Assembly (NCBI RefSeq): GCF_934630535.1 | Contig: NZ_CAKTVU010000001.1 | Span: forward strand, 62,001-126,000 | Origin: an uncultured Senegalimassilia sp. | GTDB taxonomy: Bacteria > Actinomycetota > Coriobacteriia > Coriobacteriales > Eggerthellaceae | DNA length: 64,000 bases | Reading direction: 5' to 3' | Shown here: piece by piece, positions 17,053 to 27,325 of the stretch | Layout: every line of letters begins with the position of its first letter | How positions within the stretch are numbered: position 1 is the first letter of the stretch | The notes under the pieces: model-generated | Database searches by the model: none | What the model was told of the DNA's origin: nothing | Seen by the model: only the letters and a program-made list of their open reading frames with translations | Position numbers and translations under genes: made by a program

Positions 17053-20000
17053 ATGAGCGAGAACAACCAGAACGAGAACCTGCACATCGGCATCGACGTG
17101 GGCTCCACCACGGTCAAGCTTGCCATCTTGGACGACGCGGACCAGATCCGCTACGCGGTGTATCGCCGTCACCACGCGGACGTGCGCGCCACCATCGTAG
17201 AGGTGCTGTCCGAAGCCGCGCGCGACTTCGGCGACAAGCGCATGACCATCGCCATCACCGGCTCGGGCGGCCTGCTTCTGGCCCAATGGCTGGGCATCGA
17301 GTTCGTGCAGGAGGTCATCGCCAGCAAAACCGCCGTCGAAACCTTCATCCCGAAAACCGACGTGGCCATCGAGCTGGGCGGTGAGGACGCGAAGATCATC
17401 TACTTCGACAACGGCATCGAGCAGCGCATGAACGGCACGTGCGCCGGCGGCACCGGCGCGTTCATCGACCAGATGGCGGCGCTTTTGAACACCGACGCCG
17501 GCGGCCTGAACGAGCTGGCGCAGCACGCCACCACCATCTATCCCATCGCCAGCCGCTGCGGCGTGTTCGCGAAAACCGACGTGCAGCCGCTGCTCAACGA
17601 GGGCGCGCGCCGCGAGGACATCGCCGCGTCCATCTTCCAGTCCGTGGTCACGCAGACCATCTCCGGCCTGGCGTGCGGCCGTCCCATCCGCGGTTACGTG
17701 GCGTTCCTGGGCGGCCCGCTGCAGTACCTGCCTGAGCTGCGCAAACGCTTCTACGAAACGCTGAACCTTGATGAGGAGCACCGCATCGTCCCGCAAAACG
17801 CCCACCTGTTCGTGGCCGGCGGCTGCGCCATCGCCGGCGCGGCCAGCGAGACGGTGAAGGCCGAGCTGCTCTCCGACGTGCTCGAGCGCCTGAAGAACCT
17901 CGGCGACATCCAGGGCAGCGAGGTCGTGCGCCTGCCCCCGCTGTTCGCCGACCAGGCCGAGCTTGACGAGTTCAACGCCCGCCACGCCGGCGAGCGCGTG
18001 CCCCGCGGCGACCTTGCCAGCTACCGCGGCACCGCCTTTTTGGGCATCGACGCCGGCTCCACCACGTTCAAGGCCGCGCTCATCGGCCAGGACGGCGAGC
18101 TGCTGTGGACCCATTACGTATCGAACAAGGGCGACGTGCTCGGCTGCGCGAAGGCCGCCATCGCCAAGCTCTACCGCGAGCTGCCGCGCGACGCCGCCGG
18201 CAACCCGCTGGTGACCATCGGCCACTCCACGGTCACGGGCTACGGCGAGCACCTGCTGCTCGAGGCGCTGCGCGTGGACTCGGGCGAGATCGAGACGGTC
18301 GCGCACCTGCGCGGCGCGCAGGAGATGCTGCCAGGCGTGGAGTTCATCTTGGATATCGGCGGCCAGGACATGAAGTGCCTGCGCGTCAAGGACGGCGTCA
18401 TCGACCACATCATGCTCAACGAGGCGTGCTCCTCGGGTTGCGGCAGCTTCATCGAAAGCTTCGCCAGCGGCCTGAACCTGGACGTGTCCGAGTTCGCGAA
18501 GACCGCCATCGGCGCGGAAAACCCCGTCGACCTGGGCAGCCGCTGCACCGTGTTCATGAACAGCCGCGTGAAGCAGGCGCAGAAGGAAGGCGCCACCGTC
18601 GGCGACATCGCCGCGGGCCTGGCCATCTCGGTCATTAAGAACGCCCTGTTCAAGGTCATCAAGATCCGCGACCCGCATGACGTGGGCAGCAAGGTCATCG
18701 TGCAGGGCGGCACGTTCCTCAACGACGCCGTGCTGCGCGCCTTCGAGCAGCTCTCGGGCGTGAACGCCGTGCGCCCCGATATCGCCGGCAACATGGGCGC
18801 GTTCGGCGCGGCGCTTCTGGCCCGCGACCGCTTTAGCCGCCAGGATTCGCAGGTCAGCGGCCTGCTGTCCCTTGATGCGCTCGAGGCCCTTGCTCCCACG
18901 CACAAGACCGTGCGCTGCAAGGCGTGCTCGAACCACTGCCTGCTCACCGTCAACGACTTCGGCGTCGACGAGGCCACGGGCAAGCATCGCCGCTTCATCA
19001 CGGGCAACCGTTGCGAGAAGGGCACCGGCGCGCTGGGCCAGGCGACGAAGGCCGACAAGGTCCCCAACCTGTTCGAGTACAAGTCGAAGCGCCTGTTCGA
19101 TCACTATACGCCGCTGCCGGAGCAGGATGCGCCGCGCGGCACCGTGGGCATCCCGCGCGCGCTGAACATGTACGAGAACTACCCGTTCTGGTTCACCTTC
19201 TTCACGAAGCTGGGCTGGCGCGTGGTGCTCTCGGACCCGTCCACGAAGAAAACCTACGAGGCCGGCATCGAGTCCATGCCGTCGGAGAGCGTGTGCTACC
19301 CGGCGAAGCTCTCGCACGGCCATATCATGAACCTGCTGGACAAGCACCCCGACTTCATCTGGTTCCCCTGCAGCAAGTGGGAGCGCCAGGAGGACGAGGG
19401 CGCCGGCAACCATTTCAACTGCCCCATCGTGGCCAGCTACGCTGAGGCGCTGCGCCTCAACATCGACGAGCTGCGCGACTCCGATACGCAGTTCTTGAAC
19501 CCGTGGCTGCCTTACGATAAGAAGGAGCACCTGAAGAAGCGCCTGTTCGTGGAGCTGATCCAGGCGCATCCCGAGCTGTGCGGCAAGGGCGTGGCGGCGC
19601 CTACGCAGGCCGAGGTCGACGCTGCGGTCGACGCCGCATGGGCCGAGGACGAGGCGTTCAAGGCCGACATCCGCGAGAAGGGCGCCGAGACGCTGCTGTG
19701 GATGGAGAGGACCCACACGCACGGCATCGTGCTGGCGGGCCGCCCGTACCACAACGACCCCGAGATCAACCACGCCATCCCCGAGCTTCTGACCAGCTTC
19801 GGTCTGGCGGTGCTCGCCGAGGACTCCATCGCGCACCTGGGCACGCTCGAGCGCCCCATCCGCCTGGTGGACCAGTGGATGTACCACACGCGCCTGTACG
19901 CCGCCGCGAAGGTGGCCTCGGAGCGCAAGGACCTCGACCTTATCCAGCTGAACAGCTTCGGCTGCGGCCTTGACGCGCTGACCACCGACCAGGTGCAGGA

Positions 20001-21705
20001 GATCTTGGAGCAGGCGGGCAAGGTGTACACCGTGCTGAAGATCGACGAGGTGTCGAACCTGGGCGCCGCGCGCATCCGCGTGCGCAGCCTGCTTGCGGCC
20101 CTGAAGGACCAGGCCGACGAGGAGGCCGAGGCCCGCGCCGCCGAGCAGGCGCAGAATGCCGCGGGCTGCGGCGCATGCAGCCTGGACGTGGAGCAGCTGC
20201 TGTCCGAGGCCGAGGAGCGCGCGGCGGGCAAGCAGGCCGGCGGCGCCGATGCCGAGGCCGTGCAGGCCGCGGCGGCCGCCATCAAGCCGCCCGCAAGCTT
20301 CACGGAAAAGGCCGCGCCCGAGGTGCAGGCCGAGTTCAAGCAGCGCGATAGCGGCGCTTCGACGGAGTTCCCGCGCGCCCAGTTCACCAAGGAGATGCGC
20401 GATGCGGGCTACACCATCCTGGCCCCGCAGATGGCGCCGTACCACTTCGAGCTGCTCGTGCCCATCTTCGAGCGCTTCGGCTACAACGTGGAGCTGCTGC
20501 CCTCCGTGGACCACGGGGCGGTGGACGCGGGCCTGAAGTACGTGAACAACGACATCTGCTATCCGTCCATCCTGGTCACAGGCCAGATCATGGAAGCGGT
20601 CATGTCCGGCAAGTACGACACCGACAAGCTGGCCGTGCTCATCACGCAGACCGGCGGCGGCTGCCGTGCCACGAACTACATCTCGCTCATCCGCAAGGCG
20701 CTCAAGTCGGTGGGCCTGTCGCATATCCCGGTCATCGCCATCAGCTTCAAGGACTTGGGCGAGGTCAACCCCGGCTTCTCCATCACGCCGGCCATGCTCT
20801 ACCAGGCCGTGTCGGCGCTGCAGTACGGCGATTTGCTTATGATGTGCTTGTACCGCACGCGCCCCTACGAGGTGGAGCCCGGCAGCGCGAACGCCCTGTT
20901 CGACCACTGGATGGCCGAATGCAAGCGGCAGCTGAAGCGCGGCGTGAAGCGCGGCGAATTCAAGCAGACGGTCAAGCAGATCGTCGAGGACTTCGACACG
21001 CTGCCGCTGCAGGGCGAGGGCACCAAGCCGCGCGTCGGCGTGGTCGGCGAGATCTTGGTGAAGTTCCACCCCACGGCGAACAACCAGATCGTCGACGTCA
21101 TCGAGCGCGAGGGCTGCGAGGCCGTGGTGCCGGGTCTCATCGAGTTCTTCCTGTTCGGCGCCGCGGGCGGCATCTTCCAGAAGGACCCGCTCGGCCGTTC
21201 GGCCAAGGGCGCGTTCGGCAGCAAGATCGCCCTGCAGGTGGTGAAGGCCCTGCGCGCGCCGGTGACCAAGGCGCTTGAGGAGTCCACGCGCTTCGAACCG
21301 CCGGCGAGCATCTACGAGCTGGCCGAGTACGCAAGCGAGATCTTGAGCCTGTGCAACTCCATGGGCGAGGGCTGGCTGCTCACGGCCGAGATGGTGGAGC
21401 TCATCCGCACGGGCGCCCCGAACGTGGTGTGCACGCAGCCGTTCGCCTGCCTGCCGAACCACGTGGTGGGCAAGGCGGTCATCAAGGAGCTGCGCCGCCG
21501 TTACCCGGAGAGCAACATCGTGGCTGTCGACTACGATCCCGGCGCGTCCGAGGTCAACCAGCTCAACCGCATCAAGCTCATGATCGCGGTGGCGAAGAGC
21601 AACCTGGCCGACAAGGAGGCCGAGGCTCGCGCGGCCCGCACGGCGGCGGCAACGCCGGCAGCCGAGGAAGCCGGCAAGCTCGACGTGCAGGAAACCAGGG
21701 CGTAA
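17053..21705 (+). CDS. Fused acyl-CoA dehydratase activase / 2-hydroxyacyl-CoA dehydratase-related protein
   Basis: 1550 residues. Two BadF/BadG/HgdC-type ATPase domains: the first at about 10-275 ([23 protein letters not shown]) and the second at about 328-590 ([25 protein letters not shown]). The cysteines would bind a [4Fe-4S] cluster between subunits. A DUF2229 segment starts near 695 ([20 protein letters not shown]), and the C-terminal part resembles the HgdB-type dehydratase subunit ([39 protein letters not shown]). Relatives use ATP to inject an electron into a dehydratase for radical removal of water from 2-hydroxyacyl-CoA, or reduce difficult substrates. Strongly tied to anaerobic metabolism. 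The physiological substrate is not known. Confidence 0.93.
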   Translation: MSENNQNENLHIGIDVGSTTVKLAILDDADQIRYAVYRRHHADVRATIVEVLSEAARDFGDKRMTIAITGSGGLLLAQWLGIEFVQEVIASKTAVETFIPKTDVAIELGGEDAKIIYFDNGIEQRMNGTCAGGTGAFIDQMAALLNTDAGGLNELAQHATTIYPIASRCGVFAKTDVQPLLNEGARREDIAASIFQSVVTQTISGLACGRPIRGYVAFLGGPLQYLPELRKRFYETLNLDEEHRIVPQNAHLFVAGGCAIAGAASETVKAELLSDVLERLKNLGDIQGSEVVRLPPLFADQAELDEFNARHAGERVPRGDLASYRGTAFLGIDAGSTTFKAALIGQDGELLWTHYVSNKGDVLGCAKAAIAKLYRELPRDAAGNPLVTIGHSTVTGYGEHLLLEALRVDSGEIETVAHLRGAQEMLPGVEFILDIGGQDMKCLRVKDGVIDHIMLNEACSSGCGSFIESFASGLNLDVSEFAKTAIGAENPVDLGSRCTVFMNSRVKQAQKEGATVGDIAAGLAISVIKNALFKVIKIRDPHDVGSKVIVQGGTFLNDAVLRAFEQLSGVNAVRPDIAGNMGAFGAALLARDRFSRQDSQVSGLLSLDALEALAPTHKTVRCKACSNHCLLTVNDFGVDEATGKHRRFITGNRCEKGTGALGQATKADKVPNLFEYKSKRLFDHYTPLPEQDAPRGTVGIPRALNMYENYPFWFTFFTKLGWRVVLSDPSTKKTYEAGIESMPSESVCYPAKLSHGHIMNLLDKHPDFIWFPCSKWERQEDEGAGNHFNCPIVASYAEALRLNIDELRDSDTQFLNPWLPYDKKEHLKKRLFVELIQAHPELCGKGVAAPTQAEVDAAVDAAWAEDEAFKADIREKGAETLLWMERTHTHGIVLAGRPYHNDPEINHAIPELLTSFGLAVLAEDSIAHLGTLERPIRLVDQWMYHTRLYAAAKVASERKDLDLIQLNSFGCGLDALTTDQVQEILEQAGKVYTVLKIDEVSNLGAARIRVRSLLAALKDQADEEAEARAAEQAQNAAGCGACSLDVEQLLSEAEERAAGKQAGGADAEAVQAAAAAIKPPASFTEKAAPEVQAEFKQRDSGASTEFPRAQFTKEMRDAGYTILAPQMAPYHFELLVPIFERFGYNVELLPSVDHGAVDAGLKYVNNDICYPSILVTGQIMEAVMSGKYDTDKLAVLITQTGGGCRATNYISLIRKALKSVGLSHIPVIAISFKDLGEVNPGFSITPAMLYQAVSALQYGDLLMMCLYRTRPYEVEPGSANALFDHWMAECKRQLKRGVKRGEFKQTVKQIVEDFDTLPLQGEGTKPRVGVVGEILVKFHPTANNQIVDVIEREGCEAVVPGLIEFFLFGAAGGIFQKDPLGRSAKGAFGSKIALQVVKALRAPVTKALEESTRFEPPASIYELAEYASEILSLCNSMGEGWLLTAEMVELIRTGAPNVVCTQPFACLPNHVVGKAVIKELRRRYPESNIVAVDYDPGASEVNQLNRIKLMIAVAKSNLADKEAEARAARTAAATPAAEEAGKLDVQETRA

Positions 21706-21792
21706 AGCCGCTAACGGGGGCGAGGGGAAACCGTCGCCCCCTGCGTTTCGCTTGCGAGAACGCGGTCGTTTTGCAACAAGGAAAGGAACGAT

Positions 21793-22641
21793 ATGGCTGG
21801 CAAGCTGATCATCTGCCCGACGCCCATCGGCAACTTAGGCGATATGCCGCAGCGTGCGCTTGATGCGCTGACCAGCGCCGATGTGGTGTGCGCGGAGGAC
21901 ACGCGCGTCACCGGCAAGCTGCTGGCGGCTTTCGGTATCGAAAAGCGCCTGGAACGCCTGGACGAGGCGCTCATCGGCTCGCGCGCCGACGGCATCGTGG
22001 CGCGCGTGGAGGCGGGCGAGGTCATCGCGTACTGCAGTGACGCCGGCATGCCGGGCGTGTCCGACCCGGGTTTGCGCCTGGTGCGCGCATGCCGCCAGGC
22101 GGGCGCTCCCGTGGAGGTGCTGCCCGGTCCCACCGCCACGGCAACGGCGTACGTGGCCAGCGGCTGTACGAACCCGCGATTCTATTTCGGCGGCTTCTTC
22201 CCGCGCAAGGCCGGCGAGCAGAAGGCCGCGCTCGACGCGGTGCGCACGCTGGATGCGGCGCTTATCTATTATGAAAGCCCGAACCGCATCGCCGGGGCGC
22301 TGGCGGCGCTCGCCGAGGCGTTCCCGCTGCGCGAGGCGGCGGTGTGCCGCGAGCTCACGAAGCTGCATGAGGAAGTGGTGCGCGACGCGCTGCCCGCGCT
22401 GCGCGACGAGTTCGCGGCCCGCGAGGCGGCCGGCAGCATCAAGGGCGAGATCGTCATCGTGATCGACGGGCCCAGCGAGGCGGAGGGGCAGGCGGCCCAG
22501 GAAAGCGCCGAGGATTCCGCCCGTGTCCGCGCCGCCCAGCTCAAGGCCGAGGGCGCGCGCAACAAGGACATCGCGAAAACGCTGGCGGCAGAGTTCGGCC
22601 TGCCGCGCAACGCCGCGTACGAGATCGCGCTGGAGGCGTAG
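21793..22641 (+). CDS. rsmI: 16S rRNA (cytidine1402-2'-O)-methyltransferase RsmI
   Basis: 282 residues, the usual length. N-terminal tetrapyrrole-methylase fold with LIICPTPIGNLGDMPQRAL, CAEDTRVTGKLL, YCSDAGMPGVSDPGLRLVRAC, and EVLPGPTA; C-terminal helical domain with AARLKAEG-like repeats. Uses SAM to methylate the ribose of C1402 in the decoding centre. ATG at 21793 follows AAGGAAAGGAACG. The next gene starts 4 bases after its stop, so they are co-transcribed. In Gram-positive bacteria rsmI lies near metG, as it does here at longer distance. Confidence 0.95.
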   Translation: MAGKLIICPTPIGNLGDMPQRALDALTSADVVCAEDTRVTGKLLAAFGIEKRLERLDEALIGSRADGIVARVEAGEVIAYCSDAGMPGVSDPGLRLVRACRQAGAPVEVLPGPTATATAYVASGCTNPRFYFGGFFPRKAGEQKAALDAVRTLDAALIYYESPNRIAGALAALAEAFPLREAAVCRELTKLHEEVVRDALPALRDEFAAREAAGSIKGEIVIVIDGPSEAEGQAAQESAEDSARVRAAQLKAEGARNKDIAKTLAAEFGLPRNAAYEIALEA

Positions 22642-22644
22642 GGC

Positions 22645-23415
22645 GTGGCCAGCGAAAACCGATCCGGCCCGGTGCGCACGCGTCGCGTGGACCCGGGCGA
22701 GCTCAAGCGCCAGACGGTGGGCGGATCGCGCACATCGGGCGCCGGTCGCGGGGCCGGCGGAGCCGGGAAGGCTGCGCGGCAGCGTCCGTCCGGCGCCGGT
22801 CGCGCGGCGGCCGGGGCGGGGAAGGCCGGTTCGCAAACCGTGCGCCGCAAGCCCGCGCGCGCAGCGGCGGCGCCCGAGGTGTTTTACGTGGACGGCATCG
22901 AGGTGCATCTGCAGCGCAAGCGGGTGAAGAACCTCAACCTGCGCATCGCCCGCGACGGCGGCCACGTGGATGCATCCGCGCCCGCCTGGATGACGCCCGC
23001 GGACGTTGCCGATTTTGTGCATCGCAAGCACGACTGGATTCAAGCCCAAATGGAGCGCGTGTCCGCCACGCCCATGGCGCAGGCCTCGCAGGCGTCGAAG
23101 GCCGAGGTGGCGCAGTGGCGCGCGGTGGTGCAGGCATGCGTGCCCGCGCTGGTGGCGGCATGGGAGCCCATCATGGGGGTGAAGGCGGGTCAGCTGGCGT
23201 ATCGCAACATGACCAGCCGCTGGGGCAGCTGCCAACCTTCCACGGGCCGCATCTGCATCAACGTGCGATTGGCGCTCTACCCGCCGGAATGCCTGGAGTA
23301 CGTGGTGGTGCACGAGCTGTGCCACCTGCTCGAGCGCGGTCACGGCCCAAGGTTCCACCAGCTCATGGACAACTTCATGCCCGACTGGAAACAACGCCGC
23401 GACAAGCTGCGGTAA
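22645..23415 (+). CDS. YgjP-like zinc metallopeptidase (DUF45)
   Basis: 256 residues. The first about 70 residues are low-complexity glycine/alanine/arginine. Then a YgjP-like fold: LNLRIARDGGHVDASAPAWM, TSRWGSCQPSTGRICIN, and the HELCH zinc motif (HExxH) near residue 223, with a later histidine in GHGPRFHQLM as third ligand. GTG at 22645 begins 4 bases after the rsmI stop. Relatives are predicted zinc proteases; physiological target unknown. Confidence 0.88.
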   Translation: MASENRSGPVRTRRVDPGELKRQTVGGSRTSGAGRGAGGAGKAARQRPSGAGRAAAGAGKAGSQTVRRKPARAAAAPEVFYVDGIEVHLQRKRVKNLNLRIARDGGHVDASAPAWMTPADVADFVHRKHDWIQAQMERVSATPMAQASQASKAEVAQWRAVVQACVPALVAAWEPIMGVKAGQLAYRNMTSRWGSCQPSTGRICINVRLALYPPECLEYVVVHELCHLLERGHGPRFHQLMDNFMPDWKQRRDKLR

Positions 23416-23484
23416 AAACTAATGCCTCCGTAGCATTCTGGTTCGTTAACGCTTCGCACCCCGCTGCTGCATTCCATTAGCGAC

Positions 23485-23524
23485 TTGAGCACCTGCGCGC
23501 ACGGTGGTAGAATACAGTGTATTC
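23485..23524 (+). promoter_or_regulatory. Promoter and operator of the RelBE-type module
   Basis: TTGAGC (23485-23490) and TAGAAT (23508-23513) are spaced by exactly 17 bases. A perfect odd palindrome GAATACA-G-TGTATTC (23510-23524) overlaps the -10 box, which fits repression by the antitoxin or the antitoxin-toxin complex. Confidence 0.75.
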
Positions 23525-23544
23525 AAACAGTGAGAGGAGCTGCT

Positions 23545-23760
23545 ATGACTACGCTTACCATGCGTGTGGATGACATTGATGCGTCGGTCGTGCGCAAATA
23601 CGCCAAGTTTGAGGGTAAAACCATTTCCGATTTCATTCGCGATGCCGTGTTCGAGAAAATCGAAGACCAAGAAGACCTCGCCGCGCTGCGCGCCGCCGTG
23701 GCAGAAGATGACGGCGAACGTTATAGCCAAGCTCAAGTGCTAGCGGAGCTGGGGCTGTAA
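23545..23760 (+). CDS. RelB/DinJ-type antitoxin
   Basis: 71 residues from ATG 23545 with GAGAGGAG upstream. N-terminal ribbon-helix-helix (TLTMRVDDIDASVVRKYAKFEGKTISDFIRDAVFEKI), then an acidic tail that would mask the toxin. Its stop TAA directly abuts the toxin ATG. It should repress its own promoter through the palindrome at 23510-23524. Cytoplasmic DNA-binding protein. Confidence 0.88.
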   Translation: MTTLTMRVDDIDASVVRKYAKFEGKTISDFIRDAVFEKIEDQEDLAALRAAVAEDDGERYSQAQVLAELGL

Positions 23761-24030
23761 ATGGCGTATCGCGTTGAGTACACCAAGGCTGCGTTGAAGC
23801 AGCTAAAGAAGATGGATCGCTTCGATGCGCGGCTTATCGTTTCTTGGATTGGCAAAAACCTGGAAGGGTGCGAAAATCCGCGCGTCCATGGCAAGGGCCT
23901 TACGGCCAATCGTTCGGGTGAGTGGCGTTATCGCGTTGGCGATTATCGCATCCTATGCATTATCGAAGATGAGAAGCTTGTCGTTGAAGTTTTCTCGATA
24001 GGTCATCGCAGCACGGTGTACGATCGCTAG
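23761..24030 (+). CDS. RelE/ParE-family toxin
   Basis: 89 residues, typical size. Pattern YRVEYTKAALKQLKKMDR at the start and SGEWRYRVGDYRILCIIEDEKLVVEVFSIGHRSTVYDR at the end is that of RelE-type mRNA interferases, with the basic residues and late arginine used for RNA cleavage on the ribosome. It starts right at the antitoxin stop, so it is translated from the same message. Type II toxin-antitoxin module. Confidence 0.9.
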   Translation: MAYRVEYTKAALKQLKKMDRFDARLIVSWIGKNLEGCENPRVHGKGLTANRSGEWRYRVGDYRILCIIEDEKLVVEVFSIGHRSTVYDR

Positions 24031-24144
24031 CGAGTCGATCCTCTGCGATGTTCTAGTTCGTTATCTTCAATTGTTTCTTGTAGCGTGTTTCGTTTCCGTT
24101 GCGCTTCCGTGCGCGTTTCGTGCGTCCATGATTGACGGCGGTGT

Positions 24145-25677
24145 ATGGCTGGTACCATCACGGTCATGAACACGAATGAGCTTATATCTACGGGCGTGCC
24201 GGACGCGCCTTCTGCAGAACAATCGGCAGTAACTTCCATGGCGGTTAATGGCTGCTCAAACGCTTCTCCCGCCAATCCCGAATCCGAGCGCGACGGCTTG
24301 CCGCCGCGGCAGCGCCGCTTGGTGCTGGGCATCATGGTGTCGGGTACCACGGCGGCGTGCATCTCCCAAAGCATGATGATCGCCGCGTTGCCGGCGGTCA
24401 TGCACGAGTACGCCATCAGCGCAAGCTCCGGCCAGCTGCTCACCACCGCCTACATCTTCGTGTTGGGCCTGATCAGCGCTATGACGGGCTATCTGATGAA
24501 CCGGTTCGACTCCAAGAAGCTGTTCTTCGCATCCATGGCGTCGTTCGCCATCGGGTGTGCAGCGGCCATCTTCGCGCCGAACTACCCGTGCCTGCTTGCG
24601 GCGCGCCTGCTGCAGGCCGGCGGCGCCGGCATCTGCCTGCCGCTCGTGCAGCTGGTGGCGCTGAACATCTATCCGAAAAGCCAGTACGGCCAGGCTACGG
24701 CCATCGTGGGCATGATCATCGGGTTCGCGCCCGCCATCGGCCCCACCATCAGCGGCTTCCTCATCGATGCGTGGGGTTGGCGCTCCATGTTCTGGATGCT
24801 CGGTGCCATCGCGCTTGCGGTGATGGCGCTGACGGTGCTGCTGCTTGATGACGTGGTGCACCGTCCCGACCATCCGGGGCATTTCGACCTGGTGTCGGCG
24901 CTTCTGTATTCCGGCGGCTTCGTGCTGGTGATGATTGCGGCCACCATGCTGGAATCGGGCGGGTCCGTGGGCGTGGGCTTCGTCCTCCCGTTGCTGCTGG
25001 GCTTGGCGGGGCTGGCAGTGTTCGCACGCCGCCAGCTGCGCGTCCCCGAGCCGTTCCTGAAGCTGAAGTGCTTCCGCGACAAGACGTTCGCCGTCTCCAC
25101 GCTCATCGTCATATGCGCGCACATGATGTTCATGGCGCCGTCGATCATGGTGCCGCTGTTCGTGCAGGATATCCAGGGGCTTTCGGCAACGGTGTCGGGT
25201 CTGACGCTTTTGCCCGGCGCCATCATGATGGGCGTGATGAACCCCATCACCGGACGCCTCCTCGATCGTCGCGGCCCGCGCCCGCTTATCGTGGCGGGCT
25301 GCGCTACGGTGCTTGCGGGCACGGTGGCGTTCGCCCTTATTCCCGCAAGCGTTCCCGAATGGGTGGTTACGGTGCTTTATGGCATCCGCGCGACGGGCAT
25401 CGCGTGCCTGATGATGCCGCTGACGGCATGGGCGTGCACCACGCTCGATCCCGACGAGCTGGCGCAGGCATCGGCCATCATCACGTCCGCGCGACAGCTC
25501 ATCGGCAGCCTTTCGGCATCGGTGTTCATCGCCGCTATGGCGTTGACCTCGCAAAACGCGCTCGGCGTCGACCTTGGCGGCTTCGACTTCAGCTTCTGGC
25601 TGCAATGCGCCGTTCCCGTGCTTGCGTTCATCCTGGGCATGTTCGTCCTGCCGAAGATGGGAAGCGTTGCGAAATAG
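24145..25677 (+). CDS. MFS drug/metabolite exporter, DHA2 (EmrB/QacA) type
   Basis: 510 residues with about 14 membrane helices. Motifs typical of the 14-helix DHA2 group: GYLMNRFDSKKLF (loop 2-3), RLLQAGGAGICLPLVQ, and the motif C region IGFAPAIGPTISGFLIDAWGWRSMFW. Proton-driven export of drugs or metabolites across the membrane. ATG 24145 has a weak ribosome site; ATG 24166 is an alternative. No linked regulator shares its strand; the LysR gene downstream is convergent. Confidence 0.88.
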   Translation: MAGTITVMNTNELISTGVPDAPSAEQSAVTSMAVNGCSNASPANPESERDGLPPRQRRLVLGIMVSGTTAACISQSMMIAALPAVMHEYAISASSGQLLTTAYIFVLGLISAMTGYLMNRFDSKKLFFASMASFAIGCAAAIFAPNYPCLLAARLLQAGGAGICLPLVQLVALNIYPKSQYGQATAIVGMIIGFAPAIGPTISGFLIDAWGWRSMFWMLGAIALAVMALTVLLLDDVVHRPDHPGHFDLVSALLYSGGFVLVMIAATMLESGGSVGVGFVLPLLLGLAGLAVFARRQLRVPEPFLKLKCFRDKTFAVSTLIVICAHMMFMAPSIMVPLFVQDIQGLSATVSGLTLLPGAIMMGVMNPITGRLLDRRGPRPLIVAGCATVLAGTVAFALIPASVPEWVVTVLYGIRATGIACLMMPLTAWACTTLDPDELAQASAIITSARQLIGSLSASVFIAAMALTSQNALGVDLGGFDFSFWLQCAVPVLAFILGMFVLPKMGSVAK

Positions 25678-25730
25678 CGGGGCCGTCGTGCCATTGTGGT
25701 GAGGAGGGATGGTCCGAAGGTATTTCGTTG

Positions 25731-26624
25731 TTAGCGCCGTTTTAGGATGGCCTCTAGCGTTTCGGTAAGCTCTTCAAGCAGGGGGTCGTCGTTTTCCTTG
25801 TTCCAGACAAGGAAAACTGGAACATTTGCCTCTTCGTCGGCGAAGGGGAGAAATACTGCATTTGGATAAGTACTTGCTATATAAGGTTCATTGGTGGCTA
25901 TGAGACAACCTTTGTCCTCACTAATGAACTGTGTGTTGTCATCGATTGTGTAGAGGTGCGTAAAATGCGGCTCGACGTCTGACTTATCGAATAAATCGAG
26001 CAGTAGGGGCAAAGCATATCGTATATCGTGGGGCCACCCGACGGCGACAGAGCGAAGGTCATTGGGCGAAATGGTCGTTAGATTTGCGAGTGGGTTGCTT
26101 TTATTGACGACTACGATTGATTGGGACGTTCCGACGCGGGCGGATGCCAGCGTATCGCTCTTTGGTTCCCCAAGGATGAGCGCGGCATCAACGGAGCCTT
26201 CAATTACGGCAGATAAACATGACCCGCTATCTCTTCTTACTACGAGAATTCTTCGTTGTGGGTCAAGGCGTTCCAGCGCCTCCACTCCTTTTTGGTTGAT
26301 AAGTTTGCTTCTTGCTGGGGCATAGGCTGCTGCAAGGATAAATGTTCTGGGGGTGTCATTATTTTCTTTGGGAAGCTTGGCCAAGCGTTCGAACTCTTTG
26401 ACATTGCGGCTGATGTTGTCGGCAAGGGGCTTAAGGAGCAAGGCTTTCTCTGTTGGAACGATAGCACGCCCTTCCTTTACGAATAGCTTTATGCCGAGCT
26501 CTGTTTCCAAATCTCCTAGTGCTTTTGATATGGCGGCGGGTGTCACGAAGTGCGTTTGAGCGGTTTCCTTAAAGCTGCTTGTGTCTACCGCCGTCGAAAA
26601 ATAGCTGAGCTGCTGAATATTCAT
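25731..26624 (-). CDS. LysR-family transcriptional regulator
   Basis: 297 residues. N-terminal winged helix (MNIQQLSYFSTAVDTSSFKETAQTHFVTPAAISKALGDLETELGIKLFVKEGR) and a periplasmic-binding-like effector domain. It is divergent from the secreted-peptide/ABC operon, the usual place for a LysR activator, and both share the lower-GC composition that separates them from flanking core genes. The effector is unknown. Likely regulates the divergent operon and itself from the 26625-26825 gap. Confidence 0.85.
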   Translation of the reverse strand: MNIQQLSYFSTAVDTSSFKETAQTHFVTPAAISKALGDLETELGIKLFVKEGRAIVPTEKALLLKPLADNISRNVKEFERLAKLPKENNDTPRTFILAAAYAPARSKLINQKGVEALERLDPQRRILVVRRDSGSCLSAVIEGSVDAALILGEPKSDTLASARVGTSQSIVVVNKSNPLANLTTISPNDLRSVAVGWPHDIRYALPLLLDLFDKSDVEPHFTHLYTIDDNTQFISEDKGCLIATNEPYIASTYPNAVFLPFADEEANVPVFLVWNKENDDPLLEELTETLEAILKRR

Positions 26625-26699
26625 ACGCTGGTCCGATCGTGATTGAATTTACTTTTGATTATATAAGGACTTCGACTTTGCAATTTACGGAATTAACAT

Positions 26700-26785
26700 A
26701 AGGCATGGGTAACAATTAGTTGTCCATCGCAAACCGATGGTGTTTATTTGCGCATAAATAACCGTGTTACAAATGGGTCACTCGA
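26700..26785. promoter_or_regulatory. Divergent control region of the LysR/ABC island
   Basis: Contains an inverted repeat CCATCG-CAAAC-CGATGG (26724-26740) and an AT-rich near-palindrome TATTTGCGCATAAATA just after it, plus GTAACA/TGTTAC arms further out. Such partly symmetric T-N11-A-like sequence between a LysR gene and a divergent target is where a LysR protein would bind. Exact boxes are not certain. Confidence 0.45.
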
Positions 26786-26825
26786 TATCGGATAGGCATG
26801 CAATCAAGAATGAAGGGAGATGATT

Positions 26826-27275
26826 ATGGAACTTGTTGGAAAAGGTGACTCACTAAAGCTGAAGTTTGCAGCTGCTTTGGCGGCTTGTGCGTTGGCTTTT
26901 GGCGTTGCTGTTAGCGTAAGCGACTCGGCATTTGCGTATGATTACAGCCAGGGTAATTGGGGTGATAGCTCTTACTCGAGTTATGCGTATGCTTCAGACG
27001 TGTCGTATACGTCCGCTAGGAGCAAGCTTAACGATTCGTCGGCATGGGATGCTTGCTATGGTGGAGCGAACCATTATGTTGAGGTTGCGGCAACAGGATA
27101 CGTTTGGGATGTCAAATTTGTTGGTAGCCCCATTTATTATTGGAATGCGGGCAAAAGCGGATATCTTCTCAACAACGTAAAAGAGAGAGGCTTTCCTCAA
27201 GCGCTTCTGTGGTTTAACAATCCTAACAGCTACAACACGACAATTTCTGGCGTCTGGAGTCCTGATAGTATCTAG
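26826..27275 (+). CDS. Small secreted protein of an ABC-transporter island (possible bacteriocin-like peptide)
   Basis: 149 residues from ATG 26826, which follows AAGGGAG by a few bases. Clear Sec signal peptide (LKLKFAAALAACALAFGVAVSVSDSAFA) with cleavage after AFA near residue 36. The mature part is about 113 residues, rich in Ser, Tyr, Trp and Gly, and ends GVWSPDS. The build, and its place before an ABC ATPase and membrane proteins, resembles DUF2712 or lactococcin-972-type secreted proteins, which are encoded with ABC exporters or immunity transporters. Family membership is a judgement from pattern, not a verified match. It could instead be a surface or sensing protein. Confidence 0.6.
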   Translation: MELVGKGDSLKLKFAAALAACALAFGVAVSVSDSAFAYDYSQGNWGDSSYSSYAYASDVSYTSARSKLNDSSAWDACYGGANHYVEVAATGYVWDVKFVGSPIYYWNAGKSGYLLNNVKERGFPQALLWFNNPNSYNTTISGVWSPDSI

Positions 27276-27325
27276 CGATGTTAGGGGCGTTGCTTTTGGC
27301 GGCGCCCTATTTGAATGGAGCCCTG

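Noticed and set aside
16924..21462. 1512-codon leftward frame antisense to the dehydratase activator
   Set aside because: It has the leucine/arginine/alanine/valine-rich, histidine-rich composition of a GC-rich shadow frame, no ribosome site, and lies wholly on top of a gene with clear family motifs.
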